DNA from: CAZSDW01 sp964605705
Lineage (GTDB): Bacteria; Fidelibacterota; UBA2242
Length of the DNA: 19,995 nucleotides
NCBI GenBank assembly: GCA_964605705.1
Contig: CAZSDW010000050.1
Span: 1 to 19,995 of the forward strand
Direction of reading: 5' to 3'
The position numbers were made by a program, and so were the translations under genes. Shown here piece by piece: positions 1-8,612 of this stretch (positions are counted from its first letter, which is position 1; every line of letters starts with the position of its first letter). The notes under the pieces were generated by a model, which ran no database searches, was not told where the DNA came from, and worked only from the letters and a program-made list of their open reading frames with translations.

Positions 1-211
1 TGATCCTGAAATAATAAATCAGAGCGAGTGCAAATGAGATCACACCAAATTTCTCAACTCCAATCACCCGAAGCAGGTACGGAACAGTAATTAAAGGTAC
101 CAGATAGCTGATTATCTGAAATACACCGAAATGGGCAATATTTTGAATTAAATTTTTACCCTCTGATTTTTGAAAGACCTCTTTCTTTTTTTTTAATCTG
201 TCAATTATCAT
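1..211 (-). CDS. Wzx-type polysaccharide flippase, N-terminal part (cut by window edge)
   Basis: The first 70 codons of an open frame start at ATG 209-211 and run off the left edge of the window. Translation gives a short basic start with a KKKK stretch at residues 7-10. Two hydrophobic segments follow, at about residues 25-47 and 52-68. The text NIAHFGVFQIISYLVPLITV and then PYLLRVIGVEKFGVISFALA is typical of the N-terminus of RfbX/Wzx flippases of the MOP exporter superfamily. These move lipid-linked oligosaccharide repeat units across the inner membrane. The start overlaps the end of the upstream wzz-like gene by 11 bases, which implies translational coupling. Codons 6-9 contain a run of nine A bases. 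The context of ugd, rmlB, exporter and chain-length protein supports the call. Substrate is unknown, and nothing can be said of the C-terminal two thirds. Confidence 0.85.
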   Translation of the reverse strand, partial: MIIDRLKKKKEVFQKSEGKNLIQNIAHFGVFQIISYLVPLITVPYLLRVIGVEKFGVISFALALIYYFRI

Positions 212-1181
212 TATCTTTTTTTAAATCAGAACGGATATTTTTATATATCAAAATAGCACTATTAGCGCCGATTTGCATCACCAGGAAAAGGAGCCCGGCA
301 CTAATCATAAGCAGCATTCGTTTAGGTCGGCTTTTATAAAAAGGTACATTTGCCTGATCCAATACTTTTACTTCGGCTAGATTGACCATCGATTTCAGCG
401 TAAATATTTCCAGCTGTTTCTTCAATTCCACATATATTGCCGTATGCAATTCTAAGTCTCTTTTTAATGCCATTTCCTTGATTAAGTTTTCTGGATCAGA
501 CATTGCACCTACATTCTCTAAAAAAGTCTGCAAAATGTCCTCAGAGATTTTGATACTGTCCATAGCACTCGATATATGATCATGGATATACTCCAGCTGC
601 TGCCGATATTCAAATTGAACCTGATTAATTACAATATCATTAAGAATTTCAATCATACGAGTAGCAACCTTGGCTGAGAGGTCTGGATTATAAAGTGTAA
701 CAGATAAAGTAACAATACCACAATCAGTCTTAATATCGGTAAAAATAATCTTCTCCTGGAACATTTTTAAAGCAAGGTCAAGTAGTTCATTATCAGATTC
801 TGCTTTAATTTTTAAGAGATTAATTAAACTATCTTTGATTAAAATATTCTGATCAGAATAAATTTCAAATTCTTCATATAATACTCGCTCAGTCAGTTGA
901 CGAGATAATAAAATCTCCTTGAACATATCTGGGCTCTGAATTGTATTGGACTGAAAATTAACGCCTACAAGACTTGCCAAATCACCCATTTGCCCCGCTA
1001 TACCTGATGACATATTTCCACTGGGTGGTAAAATCGAAATACTGGAAGTATATTTTTTTTCAATTCCCCATAGAACAACGATAAATATTGCTATTCCGGC
1101 AAGAAAAAGTATCAGAAAATTAATCTTGAAATGTTTAAGAATAAAAAATATCGATGGATGTTCATGTTTAAGGTCTTGCAA
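201..1181 (-). CDS. Wzz/GumC-type chain-length determinant protein
   Basis: This 326-residue protein has one membrane helix near each end (about residues 18-40 and 289-313) around a long, largely helical periplasmic part. That is the layout of polysaccharide co-polymerases of the Wzz family. The segment after helix 1 (SILPPSGNM, then LASLVGVNF) and the Pro/Lys-rich stretch VPFYKSRPKR just before helix 2 are family hallmarks. Such proteins control the length of O-antigen or capsule chains and work with Wzy and Wzx. There is no C-terminal tyrosine-kinase domain, so it is the kinase-free type. The start is a TTG at 1179-1181, chosen because a TGAGGT SD sequence sits 7 bases upstream and no in-frame ATG is nearby. 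The gene follows the SLBB exporter after 77 bases and overlaps the flippase gene by 11 bases. Confidence 0.88.
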   Translation of the reverse strand: MQDLKHEHPSIFFILKHFKINFLILFLAGIAIFIVVLWGIEKKYTSSISILPPSGNMSSGIAGQMGDLASLVGVNFQSNTIQSPDMFKEILLSRQLTERVLYEEFEIYSDQNILIKDSLINLLKIKAESDNELLDLALKMFQEKIIFTDIKTDCGIVTLSVTLYNPDLSAKVATRMIEILNDIVINQVQFEYRQQLEYIHDHISSAMDSIKISEDILQTFLENVGAMSDPENLIKEMALKRDLELHTAIYVELKKQLEIFTLKSMVNLAEVKVLDQANVPFYKSRPKRMLLMISAGLLFLVMQIGANSAILIYKNIRSDLKKDNDN

Positions 1182-1258
1182 AATTGATACCTCATATTAA
1201 TAAATTTTCGATGGATAATATCAGAACTGCTACATCCATCCTATAAAAAATCATTTCA

Positions 1259-2944
1259 CTACTTTACTCTCTGGATATTTAACAACACAAGAATAATTGT
1301 AAAAATCTGGGAGATTGTCGTCAAGGCATCTCGGAGGGCGTCATCCTGGATCGTTCGATCTTTCTTCTGTGGAACAAATAAACGATCGCCAGCTTCAACC
1401 GAAATACCTTCTTTTGCATCTATCCAGGCATTGGTTCGGTATTTGATTAAAGTGACCTTTTTTTTCTGGGCGGATTTTTTATATCCTCCGGATGCAGCGA
1501 TATAATCCAGATATCCCCACTGATTGTTATATTTAATTATCCCGGGATTAACAACAGCGCCACTGACGTAAATATATTCCATTTTTGTCCCGATCTCTAT
1601 CAAATCCTCATTTTCTAATATGACATCCTGATCCGGATCATTTTCATTGAATAATTTTGAGAAATCACACTGGACAACATTCAAATTTTGCTGCGTCGAA
1701 CTCGCCCAGTAGCTTTTTTCAATAAGTGACATATTAGTCGTTGATGCCTCACCGATTCGATCAAGTTCATCCTCTCCGGGAATAATTCCGCCATCGCGAA
1801 TGAGACGTGAGGTATGAAAATCAGCATACTGAGTAAATCCACCGCACTGTTCAATTATCTCAGATAATTTTGTTTGATCGAGGATAATGGGGTATTCTCC
1901 CGGAAATTTCACTTCACCCTCGACCGTTACACTCGATTTCAAATGATACAAGGACTTCCGTCGTACATAAATTCTGTCGTCCGATAGCAGCGGAAACGCC
2001 GGTGTCTTCTTGTAATCAACGATCTCAAGGTCAAAACTTGTTCCTTTATCGGTAAATCTATACAGCATGATATAACTTGAATCGGCTGTTGGCATCATAC
2101 CGCCGGCAATTTTCAGCGCCGTTTCCAAATCATCTCCCTTTTTATATTCAAAGGAAAGCGTCTTTCCAACCAGACCACTCACCAGAATATCACCACCGGT
2201 TGTGTCACGATAAGCGATATTGATTACATCGTCGTCCATCAAGTATGGATTTTCTGCTCGCGTTCCGGCATTTCTGAATTTCAAAACATCATAGACTTTT
2301 TTATCATCATCCCTGATTATCGACACATTTCTCAGAGAGGCTTTCTTAAATTTTTCCGTCAATAGGGTATCTTCATGATACACATTTATTATATCCTCAA
2401 TCGCATCATGCAAACGATTGCCTGATGTCATTTCAATCTTCTCTGTTCGTAATAATGCCCCGGTTATATGGACCTGAATTGGATGGATTTTATCTAAATT
2501 GACCTCAATATTTGCCAGCGGATACTGGGATTTTAAAATATTCTCTACTTCCCGGATCATCTCCGATAAAACCCGGTTTCTGACATAAATGCCCGGAGAA
2601 TTTGGGATGGATAAAAAACCATCTGAAGATACCTTGATGTTATAAATCATAATCTCCGGTCCCTGAATATCAATCGTAACCAGAAATTCATCACCGGAAT
2701 CCACGATATATTCTTCGGGATTTATTGATGAATAGGTACCAGTCAGACTTTTAGCACCGGCAGTCTCTGCAGAACGTCGTAACTGAAGCGTCGAACTTAA
2801 GGTATTTTTTTGATCCATCATGGTTGATGAAAGGTTTTGTGCAATCAAATGCCCTGACGATAAAACGCTTGTAACCGCGATAAATCCCACCAAACCGATC
2901 AGAAACATCCAGGTTCTTTGTAAAAATTCTTGTCCTTTTAACAC
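1259..2944 (-). CDS. Polysaccharide export protein with SLBB domains (Wza-like)
   Basis: This 561-residue protein begins with a signal-peptide-like helix (about residues 12-36, ending near LIAQ). A Poly_export domain (about 76-153, EYIVDSGDEF onward) follows. Then come several SLBB-type beta-grasp units, at about 155-245, 253-330, 338-400 and 457-525, each opening like VSGLVGKT, VEGEVKFPGEYP or VSGAVVNPG. Such proteins form the periplasmic and outer-membrane channel that exports capsule or exopolysaccharide. No lipobox cysteine follows the signal peptide. The C-terminus instead has a hydrophobic helix at about 540-557. The start is GTG at 2942-2944, with a GAGGA SD 7 bases upstream; the only nearby ATG hits a stop after a few codons. 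It lies 15 bases after rmlB. The family is clear; the exact polymer is not known. Confidence 0.9.
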   Translation of the reverse strand: MLKGQEFLQRTWMFLIGLVGFIAVTSVLSSGHLIAQNLSSTMMDQKNTLSSTLQLRRSAETAGAKSLTGTYSSINPEEYIVDSGDEFLVTIDIQGPEIMIYNIKVSSDGFLSIPNSPGIYVRNRVLSEMIREVENILKSQYPLANIEVNLDKIHPIQVHITGALLRTEKIEMTSGNRLHDAIEDIINVYHEDTLLTEKFKKASLRNVSIIRDDDKKVYDVLKFRNAGTRAENPYLMDDDVINIAYRDTTGGDILVSGLVGKTLSFEYKKGDDLETALKIAGGMMPTADSSYIMLYRFTDKGTSFDLEIVDYKKTPAFPLLSDDRIYVRRKSLYHLKSSVTVEGEVKFPGEYPIILDQTKLSEIIEQCGGFTQYADFHTSRLIRDGGIIPGEDELDRIGEASTTNMSLIEKSYWASSTQQNLNVVQCDFSKLFNENDPDQDVILENEDLIEIGTKMEYIYVSGAVVNPGIIKYNNQWGYLDYIAASGGYKKSAQKKKVTLIKYRTNAWIDAKEGISVEAGDRLFVPQKKDRTIQDDALRDALTTISQIFTIILVLLNIQRVK

Positions 2945-2959
2945 AGCTTCATCCTCTGT

Positions 2960-3982
2960 CTATGAATTCCCATCGGGATATTGTTTTTTATAATACTCCA
3001 GATATTCTCCGGATTTTAAAGGTCTCCACCAGTCTTCGTTATTCATATACCAGTTGACAGTCTCCTGAATCGCTTCAGCGAATTGATGCTCCTGGTTCCA
3101 GCCCAGTGATTTCAATTTGGACTCATCCAGCGAATAACGCCAGTCGTGACCGATCCGGTCGGCAACCGGTTTAATGAGGGATTCAGGTTTATCAGTAAGT
3201 TTTAGGATCATACGGGTAATTTCAATATTCTCTTTTTCGTTACCACCGGCAATGTTGTACACTTCGCCAACCTGACCTTTTTCTATCACATACTCAATTG
3301 CTTTGCAGTGATCTTTTACGAATAACCAATCCCGTACGTTTTTCCCATTCCCGTATAAAGGCAGGGATTTATTTTCAATCGCATTGGTAATAAAAAGCGG
3401 GATTAATTTTTCCGGGTACTGATAAGGTCCATAATTGTTGGATGCCCGGGTAATAATTACCGGCATTTTATAGGTATTGAAATAGGAATACGCCAAACGA
3501 TCGCCACCCGCTTTGCTCGCGGAATAGGGATTGCCCGGCTTCAGCGGAGATTCTTCAGTAAAGGAGCCCGATTCAATGGAACCGTAAACCTCATCGGTAC
3601 TGATCTGTATAAATCGTGTGATACCATATTCACGAGCGGCTTCCAGAAGAACATAGACGCCATACATATCAGTCCGAATAAAATCCTCGGCATCACCGAT
3701 ACTGCGATCAACGTGACTCTCGGCAGCAAAATTTACAAGATATTCGGGTTTATGCTCTTTAAAAATTTGATTGACGATCTTCGGATCACAGATATCACCT
3801 TTTATGAAAATGTAGTCCGGATTATTTTGCAGTTTTTTTAAATTTTCGGGATTACCGGCGTAGGTCAATTTGTCAAGGTTAATGACTTTAACCTGATTGT
3901 GTTTTTCAAAAAGGTAATGAATATAATTACTACCGATAAATCCGGCGCCGCCGGTTACAAGATAAACTTTTTTTTCAGTCAA
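2960..3982 (-). CDS. rmlB: dTDP-glucose 4,6-dehydratase
   Basis: A 340-residue short-chain dehydrogenase/reductase of the extended type, and the usual length for RmlB. It converts dTDP-glucose to dTDP-4-keto-6-deoxyglucose, the entry step to dTDP-rhamnose and other deoxysugars. The NAD-binding motif TGGAGFIGSN is at residues 10-19. The catalytic STDEVYG set (T129, D130, E131) and the YSASK motif (Y153, K157) are complete, as is the ESHVDRSI segment. The start is TTG at 3980-3982: an in-frame stop lies only three codons upstream, no later start keeps the nucleotide-binding strand, and AAGGA lies 6 bases before it. It is 9 bases after ugd and 15 before the exporter. rmlA, rmlC and rmlD are not in the window, so the final sugar cannot be named. 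A related nucleotide-sugar dehydratase is possible but less likely. Confidence 0.93.
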   Translation of the reverse strand: MTEKKVYLVTGGAGFIGSNYIHYLFEKHNQVKVINLDKLTYAGNPENLKKLQNNPDYIFIKGDICDPKIVNQIFKEHKPEYLVNFAAESHVDRSIGDAEDFIRTDMYGVYVLLEAAREYGITRFIQISTDEVYGSIESGSFTEESPLKPGNPYSASKAGGDRLAYSYFNTYKMPVIITRASNNYGPYQYPEKLIPLFITNAIENKSLPLYGNGKNVRDWLFVKDHCKAIEYVIEKGQVGEVYNIAGGNEKENIEITRMILKLTDKPESLIKPVADRIGHDWRYSLDESKLKSLGWNQEHQFAEAIQETVNWYMNNEDWWRPLKSGEYLEYYKKQYPDGNS

Positions 3983-3991
3983 CCTTATTCC

Positions 3992-5314
3992 TTAACTTTG
4001 ATTATTATCAATTTTGCGCCCGATACAATCATACCGAAATCCCTTTTGGATCACCCGCTCCGGTTCATAGATATTGCGCGCATCGATCATAATTGGTTTT
4101 TTCATAACGGACTTAATATAATCCAGGTCCATATTCCTGAATTCGTTCCATTCAGTCAGTAGAATCAGTGCATCGGTATCTTTAATTGCATCCTCAGCTG
4201 AAGCGACATAGGTTATCTGTGGAAAGTGTTTACGCATTTCGTCAATGGCTTCCGGATCGTAAGCTTTGATCTTGCCGCCCCGTTTCAAGATTTCCGAAAT
4301 TACGGTCAATGCCGGGGCATCGCGGACATCATCGGTATTTGGCTTAAACGCCAGTCCCAGTAATCCGATTGTCTTGCCTTTCAGCTTGGGCAAAAATTTC
4401 AATAATTTTTCAACAACCCGCAGCTTCTGTCTTTCGTTTACTTCAATAACTGCCTCAACAATAGTGGATTTTATGCCTGCCTGCTCGGCAATTTTTGTCA
4501 GCGCCAGGGTGTCTTTTGGAAAACATGAGCCGCCATAACCGGGACCGGCATGTAAAAATTTCGGCGATATTCGTCCATCAAGCCCCATCGCCTTTGAAAC
4601 TGCCTGAACGTCCGCTCCGACCAACTCACAGATATTGGCGACTTCGTTAATAAATGATATTTTCGTTGCCAGGAAAGCATTCGAGGCATATTTGATCATC
4701 TCGGCGGTTCGGACGTTGGTTGCCACGATTGGCGTTTCAATTAAATAAAGTGACCGGTAGATTCCTTTCATGATTTCAAGGGCTTTTTCAGAACTGGTGC
4801 CCAACACAATCCGGTCCGGACGCATAAAATCCCCGACAGCTGATCCTTCCCGAAGAAACTCAGGATTGGACACAATATCAAACATCTCTTTTGAAACACC
4901 TTTTGAGAGTAATCGCTCAATAATTTTATCGCCGGTTCCGACAGCAACCGTACTCTTTGTGACAATGATTTTATAGCTGTCAATAACTTCAGCGATTTTA
5001 TCAATGACATTAAAAACATAGGAGAGATCAACCTCGCCGTTTTCCGCTGACGGTGTGGGAACCGCCGAAAAAATGACCCGGGATTCCCTAATGGCTTTAT
5101 CCAGATCGGTCGTAAATGTCAGCCGATCTTTATCGACATTCTTCTTCACTAACTCCAGCAGTCCCGGCTCGTAAATCGGCAGAACATCATTTTTGAGTTT
5201 ATTTATTTTTTCTTCATCAATATCGACACAGACGACTTCATTGCCAAAGTCTGCCAGTCCGGTTCCGGATACCAGACCGACATAGCCTACACCAATCATT
5301 GCAATTTTTTCCAT
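3992..5314 (-). CDS. ugd: UDP-glucose 6-dehydrogenase
   Basis: This 440-residue enzyme oxidises UDP-glucose to UDP-glucuronate with two NAD+, giving an acidic sugar for capsule or exopolysaccharide. The N-terminal Rossmann domain opens with GVGYVGLVSG (residues 8-17). The central helix contains K208 and N212 in EMIKYASNAFLA. The catalytic cysteine is C264 in GYGGSCFPKD, and the C-terminal UDP-binding domain includes LAFKPNTDDVRDAPA. Length and all active-site residues match the family. The ATG at 5312-5314 has a strong GAGGGAG SD a few bases upstream. It is the first gene of the polysaccharide operon, preceded by a 161-base gap with a possible promoter. A UDP-ManNAc or GDP-mannose dehydrogenase is unlikely given the motif details. 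Confidence 0.93.
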   Translation of the reverse strand: MEKIAMIGVGYVGLVSGTGLADFGNEVVCVDIDEEKINKLKNDVLPIYEPGLLELVKKNVDKDRLTFTTDLDKAIRESRVIFSAVPTPSAENGEVDLSYVFNVIDKIAEVIDSYKIIVTKSTVAVGTGDKIIERLLSKGVSKEMFDIVSNPEFLREGSAVGDFMRPDRIVLGTSSEKALEIMKGIYRSLYLIETPIVATNVRTAEMIKYASNAFLATKISFINEVANICELVGADVQAVSKAMGLDGRISPKFLHAGPGYGGSCFPKDTLALTKIAEQAGIKSTIVEAVIEVNERQKLRVVEKLLKFLPKLKGKTIGLLGLAFKPNTDDVRDAPALTVISEILKRGGKIKAYDPEAIDEMRKHFPQITYVASAEDAIKDTDALILLTEWNEFRNMDLDYIKSVMKKPIMIDARNIYEPERVIQKGFRYDCIGRKIDNNQS

Positions 5315-5356
5315 GGAATCTCCCTCTAAGAAAAGTAAGGTGGAATATTTTCAGGA

Positions 5357-5365
5357 TTTATAACA
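5357..5365 (-). promoter_or_regulatory. Possible extended -10 promoter for the polysaccharide operon
   Basis: Read on the minus strand, the gap before ugd contains TGTTATAAA: an extended -10 element (TGn) followed by TATAAA at 5362-5357. This would give a leader of roughly 35 bases carrying the strong ugd SD. No good -35 box is visible at 17 bases, as is common for extended -10 promoters. The gap holds no convincing terminator for the upstream VWA gene, so read-through is possible. Confidence 0.33.
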
Positions 5366-5475
5366 AAAGTTGAGATTTATTTTTGGATATCAATCTATCT
5401 ATTTTGCCTCTATTGTTTCTACCGTCGAAAGCACGTCGGAATTTGCTCATCAAAGGTCAAAATCGCAAGAATTTT

Positions 5476-7605
5476 TTACTGGAGACCTGATAAACGGCGA
5501 ATCAACCATTCTGCTATTAACAATGAAATTAATAGAATAAATATTTCCCTCCGGCGCCATAATTTTATCTCGTGCTGAACTTTTCGATAATCGGGTTTAA
5601 ATTCGAGTTCGGTCAATAAATCCTTAAAATTTTCCGGCGTCGAATATGCAGCTCCAGTCATTGTTGCAATTGAGCGTAAAGCCGCAATATTTTGTCGAAC
5701 CGTCAGAAGTTCCACAGAATTTTCCATAACGAGAAAATCTTCCTGAGTTTCGCCAATCCTGACATCTCCAACCGAGGCTTCGATCTTAATGTAATACTCT
5801 CCTTCTGAACGCAATGGAACCCTGCCATTGAAACTTTTACCATCCCATTGTATGAGAAATTCACTGGAATTGTTCCGGGAATCAACTATCTCACCCTGAA
5901 CGACAGCCTGGGGCAGGACTTGCCCCTGAACATCAGTCACGACACCGGTAATTTCCGCGATCTCTCCTTTCAGATATATATCCTTGTTCATAGAAAATTG
6001 CAGGTTAGAACTGCTTAATGTGTCTGTCAACCAGCTGATTAATCCGGTAAATAATTCCGAATAAATATAATTGTTTTCCGCATCTGCCGTCATCATACTC
6101 CAGCGCCATAAATCGATACCGGTCACGACAACCTGTCTGACACCCGCTGTTTCACCGATTGAAATAATCGGTATCCGATCCGAATTCGCCGATTCAAGCA
6201 GAGTAAAAAACCGGGGCGCAAGCTGAATATTCTCGAACGGCATTCCAACCGGCGGAAGAGCCGCCCAATCATTTTTGTATGATAGATTTCTTCGCAATGG
6301 CATGACAATCGGGTGATTTTTCTGACTATCCGATAATTGAACTGAAACCGCCGAAATTTCTTTTTGATTTAACCGAAAATTCTCAATTATTAGTCGAGAA
6401 AACATACTGTTCAATTTATTTATATTCATATTGGGCAAATAATGAATATAGACAGCCGAGCGATCCTGATTGATTTTTGATGCGATTATATCGAGATGTT
6501 GCCGGCTTGTTTTATCCGTCGGAAAACCGAAAAAAGCGACGGCATCCCATTTCATCTGAAACGGATCTTCTCCGTAAACCGAGTGCCATTTCTCATCAGA
6601 TTCCAGCAACGATACCGGTTCTATTCCCGGCATTGATTGCACCAGTTTCGAAATGAACCTGACATCAAAATTACTGTTCCCCTGTACAATTAAAAATCGC
6701 TTCCGGTTATTGGTCACCCGCAACAGCTTCTTGCGGATATTATTCAAAGGATTTCGATCCATTGTTGTATCAATCAATACACTATATTTAATCACGCCTG
6801 TTCGATCAGGAACAATCTCAAACCGGACTGACTGCAACAGTGACTGTTGAAATGATGGAAGCACCTTTTTCTGAATGATTTGATCTTCTTCCATCAAAGC
6901 GACAGTAATTGTTTTCCCATGACCAAGTGGTAATACCCTGGCTTCGATATTTATACTATCGCCGATACTGGCAAATGTCGGTATAATTATTTCATCCACC
7001 GCCGGATCCAGGATCATCAGGCTATCACCGATGCCTATTGTGAACAGCGGAAAATCCGGATTTAGATTCATTAACATTGGATTTTCACCGGCTGTAAATA
7101 CACCATCAGAAATGATAATTCCCCCCTGCACCGGCAACCCTGATAATTTTTCTTTACAAAATTTCAGAACCTCGGACAAATCGGTACCATCTGCATCAAA
7201 TTTCAGTTCTTTTAACGAACGGATATTTTCTTCGATACCTGTCGAAAACGGGTAGATTTTTACATTGACGCCGTTTTCTTCCAGAATGGTTCGGATACCA
7301 TTTACAACAGATACTATCGAATCCTTTGTAACGTTCTCATGGGCTGTCATGCTCAATGATCGGTCCAGAAAAATGACGACCTCGGGGTCCAGTTTTTTTG
7401 TGCTTGACCATTTCAAGATTGGTTTGCATAACACTATCAGTAACAAGATAAAAATAAATGATCGAATCAATAAAAGCAGACCATGACGACGGGCAATTTT
7501 ACGATCAGCATTACGATAAGTAAAAAATAAAATTGCCGCAATAATTAAAATCAGCAGCAAATTCCAGGGCGAATTATTTTGAAACTGTAACGATTGTGAA
7601 TTCAT
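5476..7605 (-). CDS. Membrane-anchored von Willebrand A protein with a GATase-like middle domain
   Basis: About 709 residues. Two membrane helices lie near the N-terminus (about 15-31 and 43-61) and one at the C-terminus (about 686-703). The VWA domain (about 76-200) has a complete metal-binding MIDAS: D82, S84, S86 in DRSLS, T142 in DGTD, and D168 in SDG. A segment at about 303-400, starting RKRFLIVQG, resembles the class I glutamine-amidotransferase-like fold of large VWA membrane proteins (COG5426 type). A beta-rich region and a short domain containing TGAAYSTPENF follow. The role in this family is not settled; relatives often sit beside MoxR ATPase and DUF58 genes, and none is here. The frame also opens at TTG 7608, but the ATG at 7605 shares its A with the tsaD stop (TGATG), which suggests coupled translation. 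Residue numbers count from the TTG. Confidence 0.75.
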   Translation of the reverse strand: MNSQSLQFQNNSPWNLLLILIIAAILFFTYRNADRKIARRHGLLLLIRSFIFILLLIVLCKPILKWSSTKKLDPEVVIFLDRSLSMTAHENVTKDSIVSVVNGIRTILEENGVNVKIYPFSTGIEENIRSLKELKFDADGTDLSEVLKFCKEKLSGLPVQGGIIISDGVFTAGENPMLMNLNPDFPLFTIGIGDSLMILDPAVDEIIIPTFASIGDSINIEARVLPLGHGKTITVALMEEDQIIQKKVLPSFQQSLLQSVRFEIVPDRTGVIKYSVLIDTTMDRNPLNNIRKKLLRVTNNRKRFLIVQGNSNFDVRFISKLVQSMPGIEPVSLLESDEKWHSVYGEDPFQMKWDAVAFFGFPTDKTSRQHLDIIASKINQDRSAVYIHYLPNMNINKLNSMFSRLIIENFRLNQKEISAVSVQLSDSQKNHPIVMPLRRNLSYKNDWAALPPVGMPFENIQLAPRFFTLLESANSDRIPIISIGETAGVRQVVVTGIDLWRWSMMTADAENNYIYSELFTGLISWLTDTLSSSNLQFSMNKDIYLKGEIAEITGVVTDVQGQVLPQAVVQGEIVDSRNNSSEFLIQWDGKSFNGRVPLRSEGEYYIKIEASVGDVRIGETQEDFLVMENSVELLTVRQNIAALRSIATMTGAAYSTPENFKDLLTELEFKPDYRKVQHEIKLWRRREIFILLISLLIAEWLIRRLSGLQ

Positions 7606-8612
7606 CAATTATCAGATACCAGTGATAAATTTGGGACCGCAGAAATATTACTGGACGCGAATTTTTTCCGAATGAACAATTCCAGTCCCGTCCGGGCAAT
7701 CATTGCGGCATTATCAGTACAGTATTCCAGCGAAGGAAAGTAGATATCGAAATCATGCCTGGCGGCTTCGGATTTGAATCGCTCTCTTAATCTGGAATTG
7801 GCAGCGACTCCCCCAGCCAGCACCAGTCGCTGAATGTTTTTTTGAACAGCAAGATCAATTGTTTTATCAATTAACACATCAACAATCGCCTCCTGATACG
7901 AAGCGCAAATGTCATTTTTATGGATTTCACTCCACTCTTTCCCCTGTCTTTTGACGAGGTACAGCAAGGAAGTCTTTAATCCGCTGAAGCTGAAACTGCT
8001 GGGATTGCTTTTAATTTTCGCACGGGGAAACTCATGAAAATCCGGATCGCCGTCCTGTGCCAATTGATCGATCATCGGACCGCCCGGGTACCCTAATCCC
8101 AAAATCCGGGCAGCTTTGTCGAATGCCTCACCGGCGGCATCATCGATACTTCTGCCCAAAATTTCATAATCATGAAAATCTTTGACCAAGACGATTTGTG
8201 AATGACCACCCGAAACAAGCAGACACAAAAACGGATATTGCAGAGCGGGGTGGTCCAGAAAATTCGCCATAATGTGACCCTCCACATGATTCACACCCAG
8301 GAGCGGTTTGCCAGTAGAATAGGACAATCCTTTCGCAAAACTGAGTCCGACGAGCAATGCGCCCATCAAGCCCGGACCTCGGGTCACGGCAATTCCATCA
8401 ATATCAGCTAATGTAAGATCGGCATTATCTAACGCCTCGTTGCAAAGATCTTCAATAATACGCATATGTTCCCGGGAGGCAACTTCAGGAACGACGCCGC
8501 CGTACTGTTGATGCTGCAGTTGGGAACTGATCAGATTGACCAGTACTTTCTGGTCATTTAAAACAGCGATGGAGGTTTCATCACAGGATGTCTCGATACC
8601 GAAAATGTTCAT
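7605..8612 (-). CDS. tsaD: tRNA N6-adenosine threonylcarbamoyltransferase TsaD
   Basis: A 335-residue ASKHA-fold protein of the usual length. With TsaB and TsaE it transfers the threonylcarbamoyl group from TC-AMP to A37 of ANN-decoding tRNAs, making t6A. It starts with the family signature GIETSCDETS (residues 5-14). Metal ligands are H109 and H113 in NHVEGH and D300 in CTDNAAM. The nucleotide-binding segments LLVSGGHSQI (131-140), GLGYPGGPMID and LAGGVAANSRLR are all intact. The ATG at 8610-8612 follows the ybbR stop with no gap (TAA then ATG), so the two are surely co-transcribed. The downstream VWA gene shares one base with its stop. TsaB and TsaE genes are not in the window. Confidence 0.97.
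   Translation of the reverse strand: MNIFGIETSCDETSIAVLNDQKVLVNLISSQLQHQQYGGVVPEVASREHMRIIEDLCNEALDNADLTLADIDGIAVTRGPGLMGALLVGLSFAKGLSYSTGKPLLGVNHVEGHIMANFLDHPALQYPFLCLLVSGGHSQIVLVKDFHDYEILGRSIDDAAGEAFDKAARILGLGYPGGPMIDQLAQDGDPDFHEFPRAKIKSNPSSFSFSGLKTSLLYLVKRQGKEWSEIHKNDICASYQEAIVDVLIDKTIDLAVQKNIQRLVLAGGVAANSRLRERFKSEAARHDFDIYFPSLEYCTDNAAMIARTGLELFIRKKFASSNISAVPNLSLVSDN

Noticed and set aside
5315..5475. Weak CCGACG/CGACGG dyad (about 5420-5438) as terminator of the VWA gene
   Set aside because: The arms mismatch at one of six positions, and no T-rich tail follows on the minus strand.
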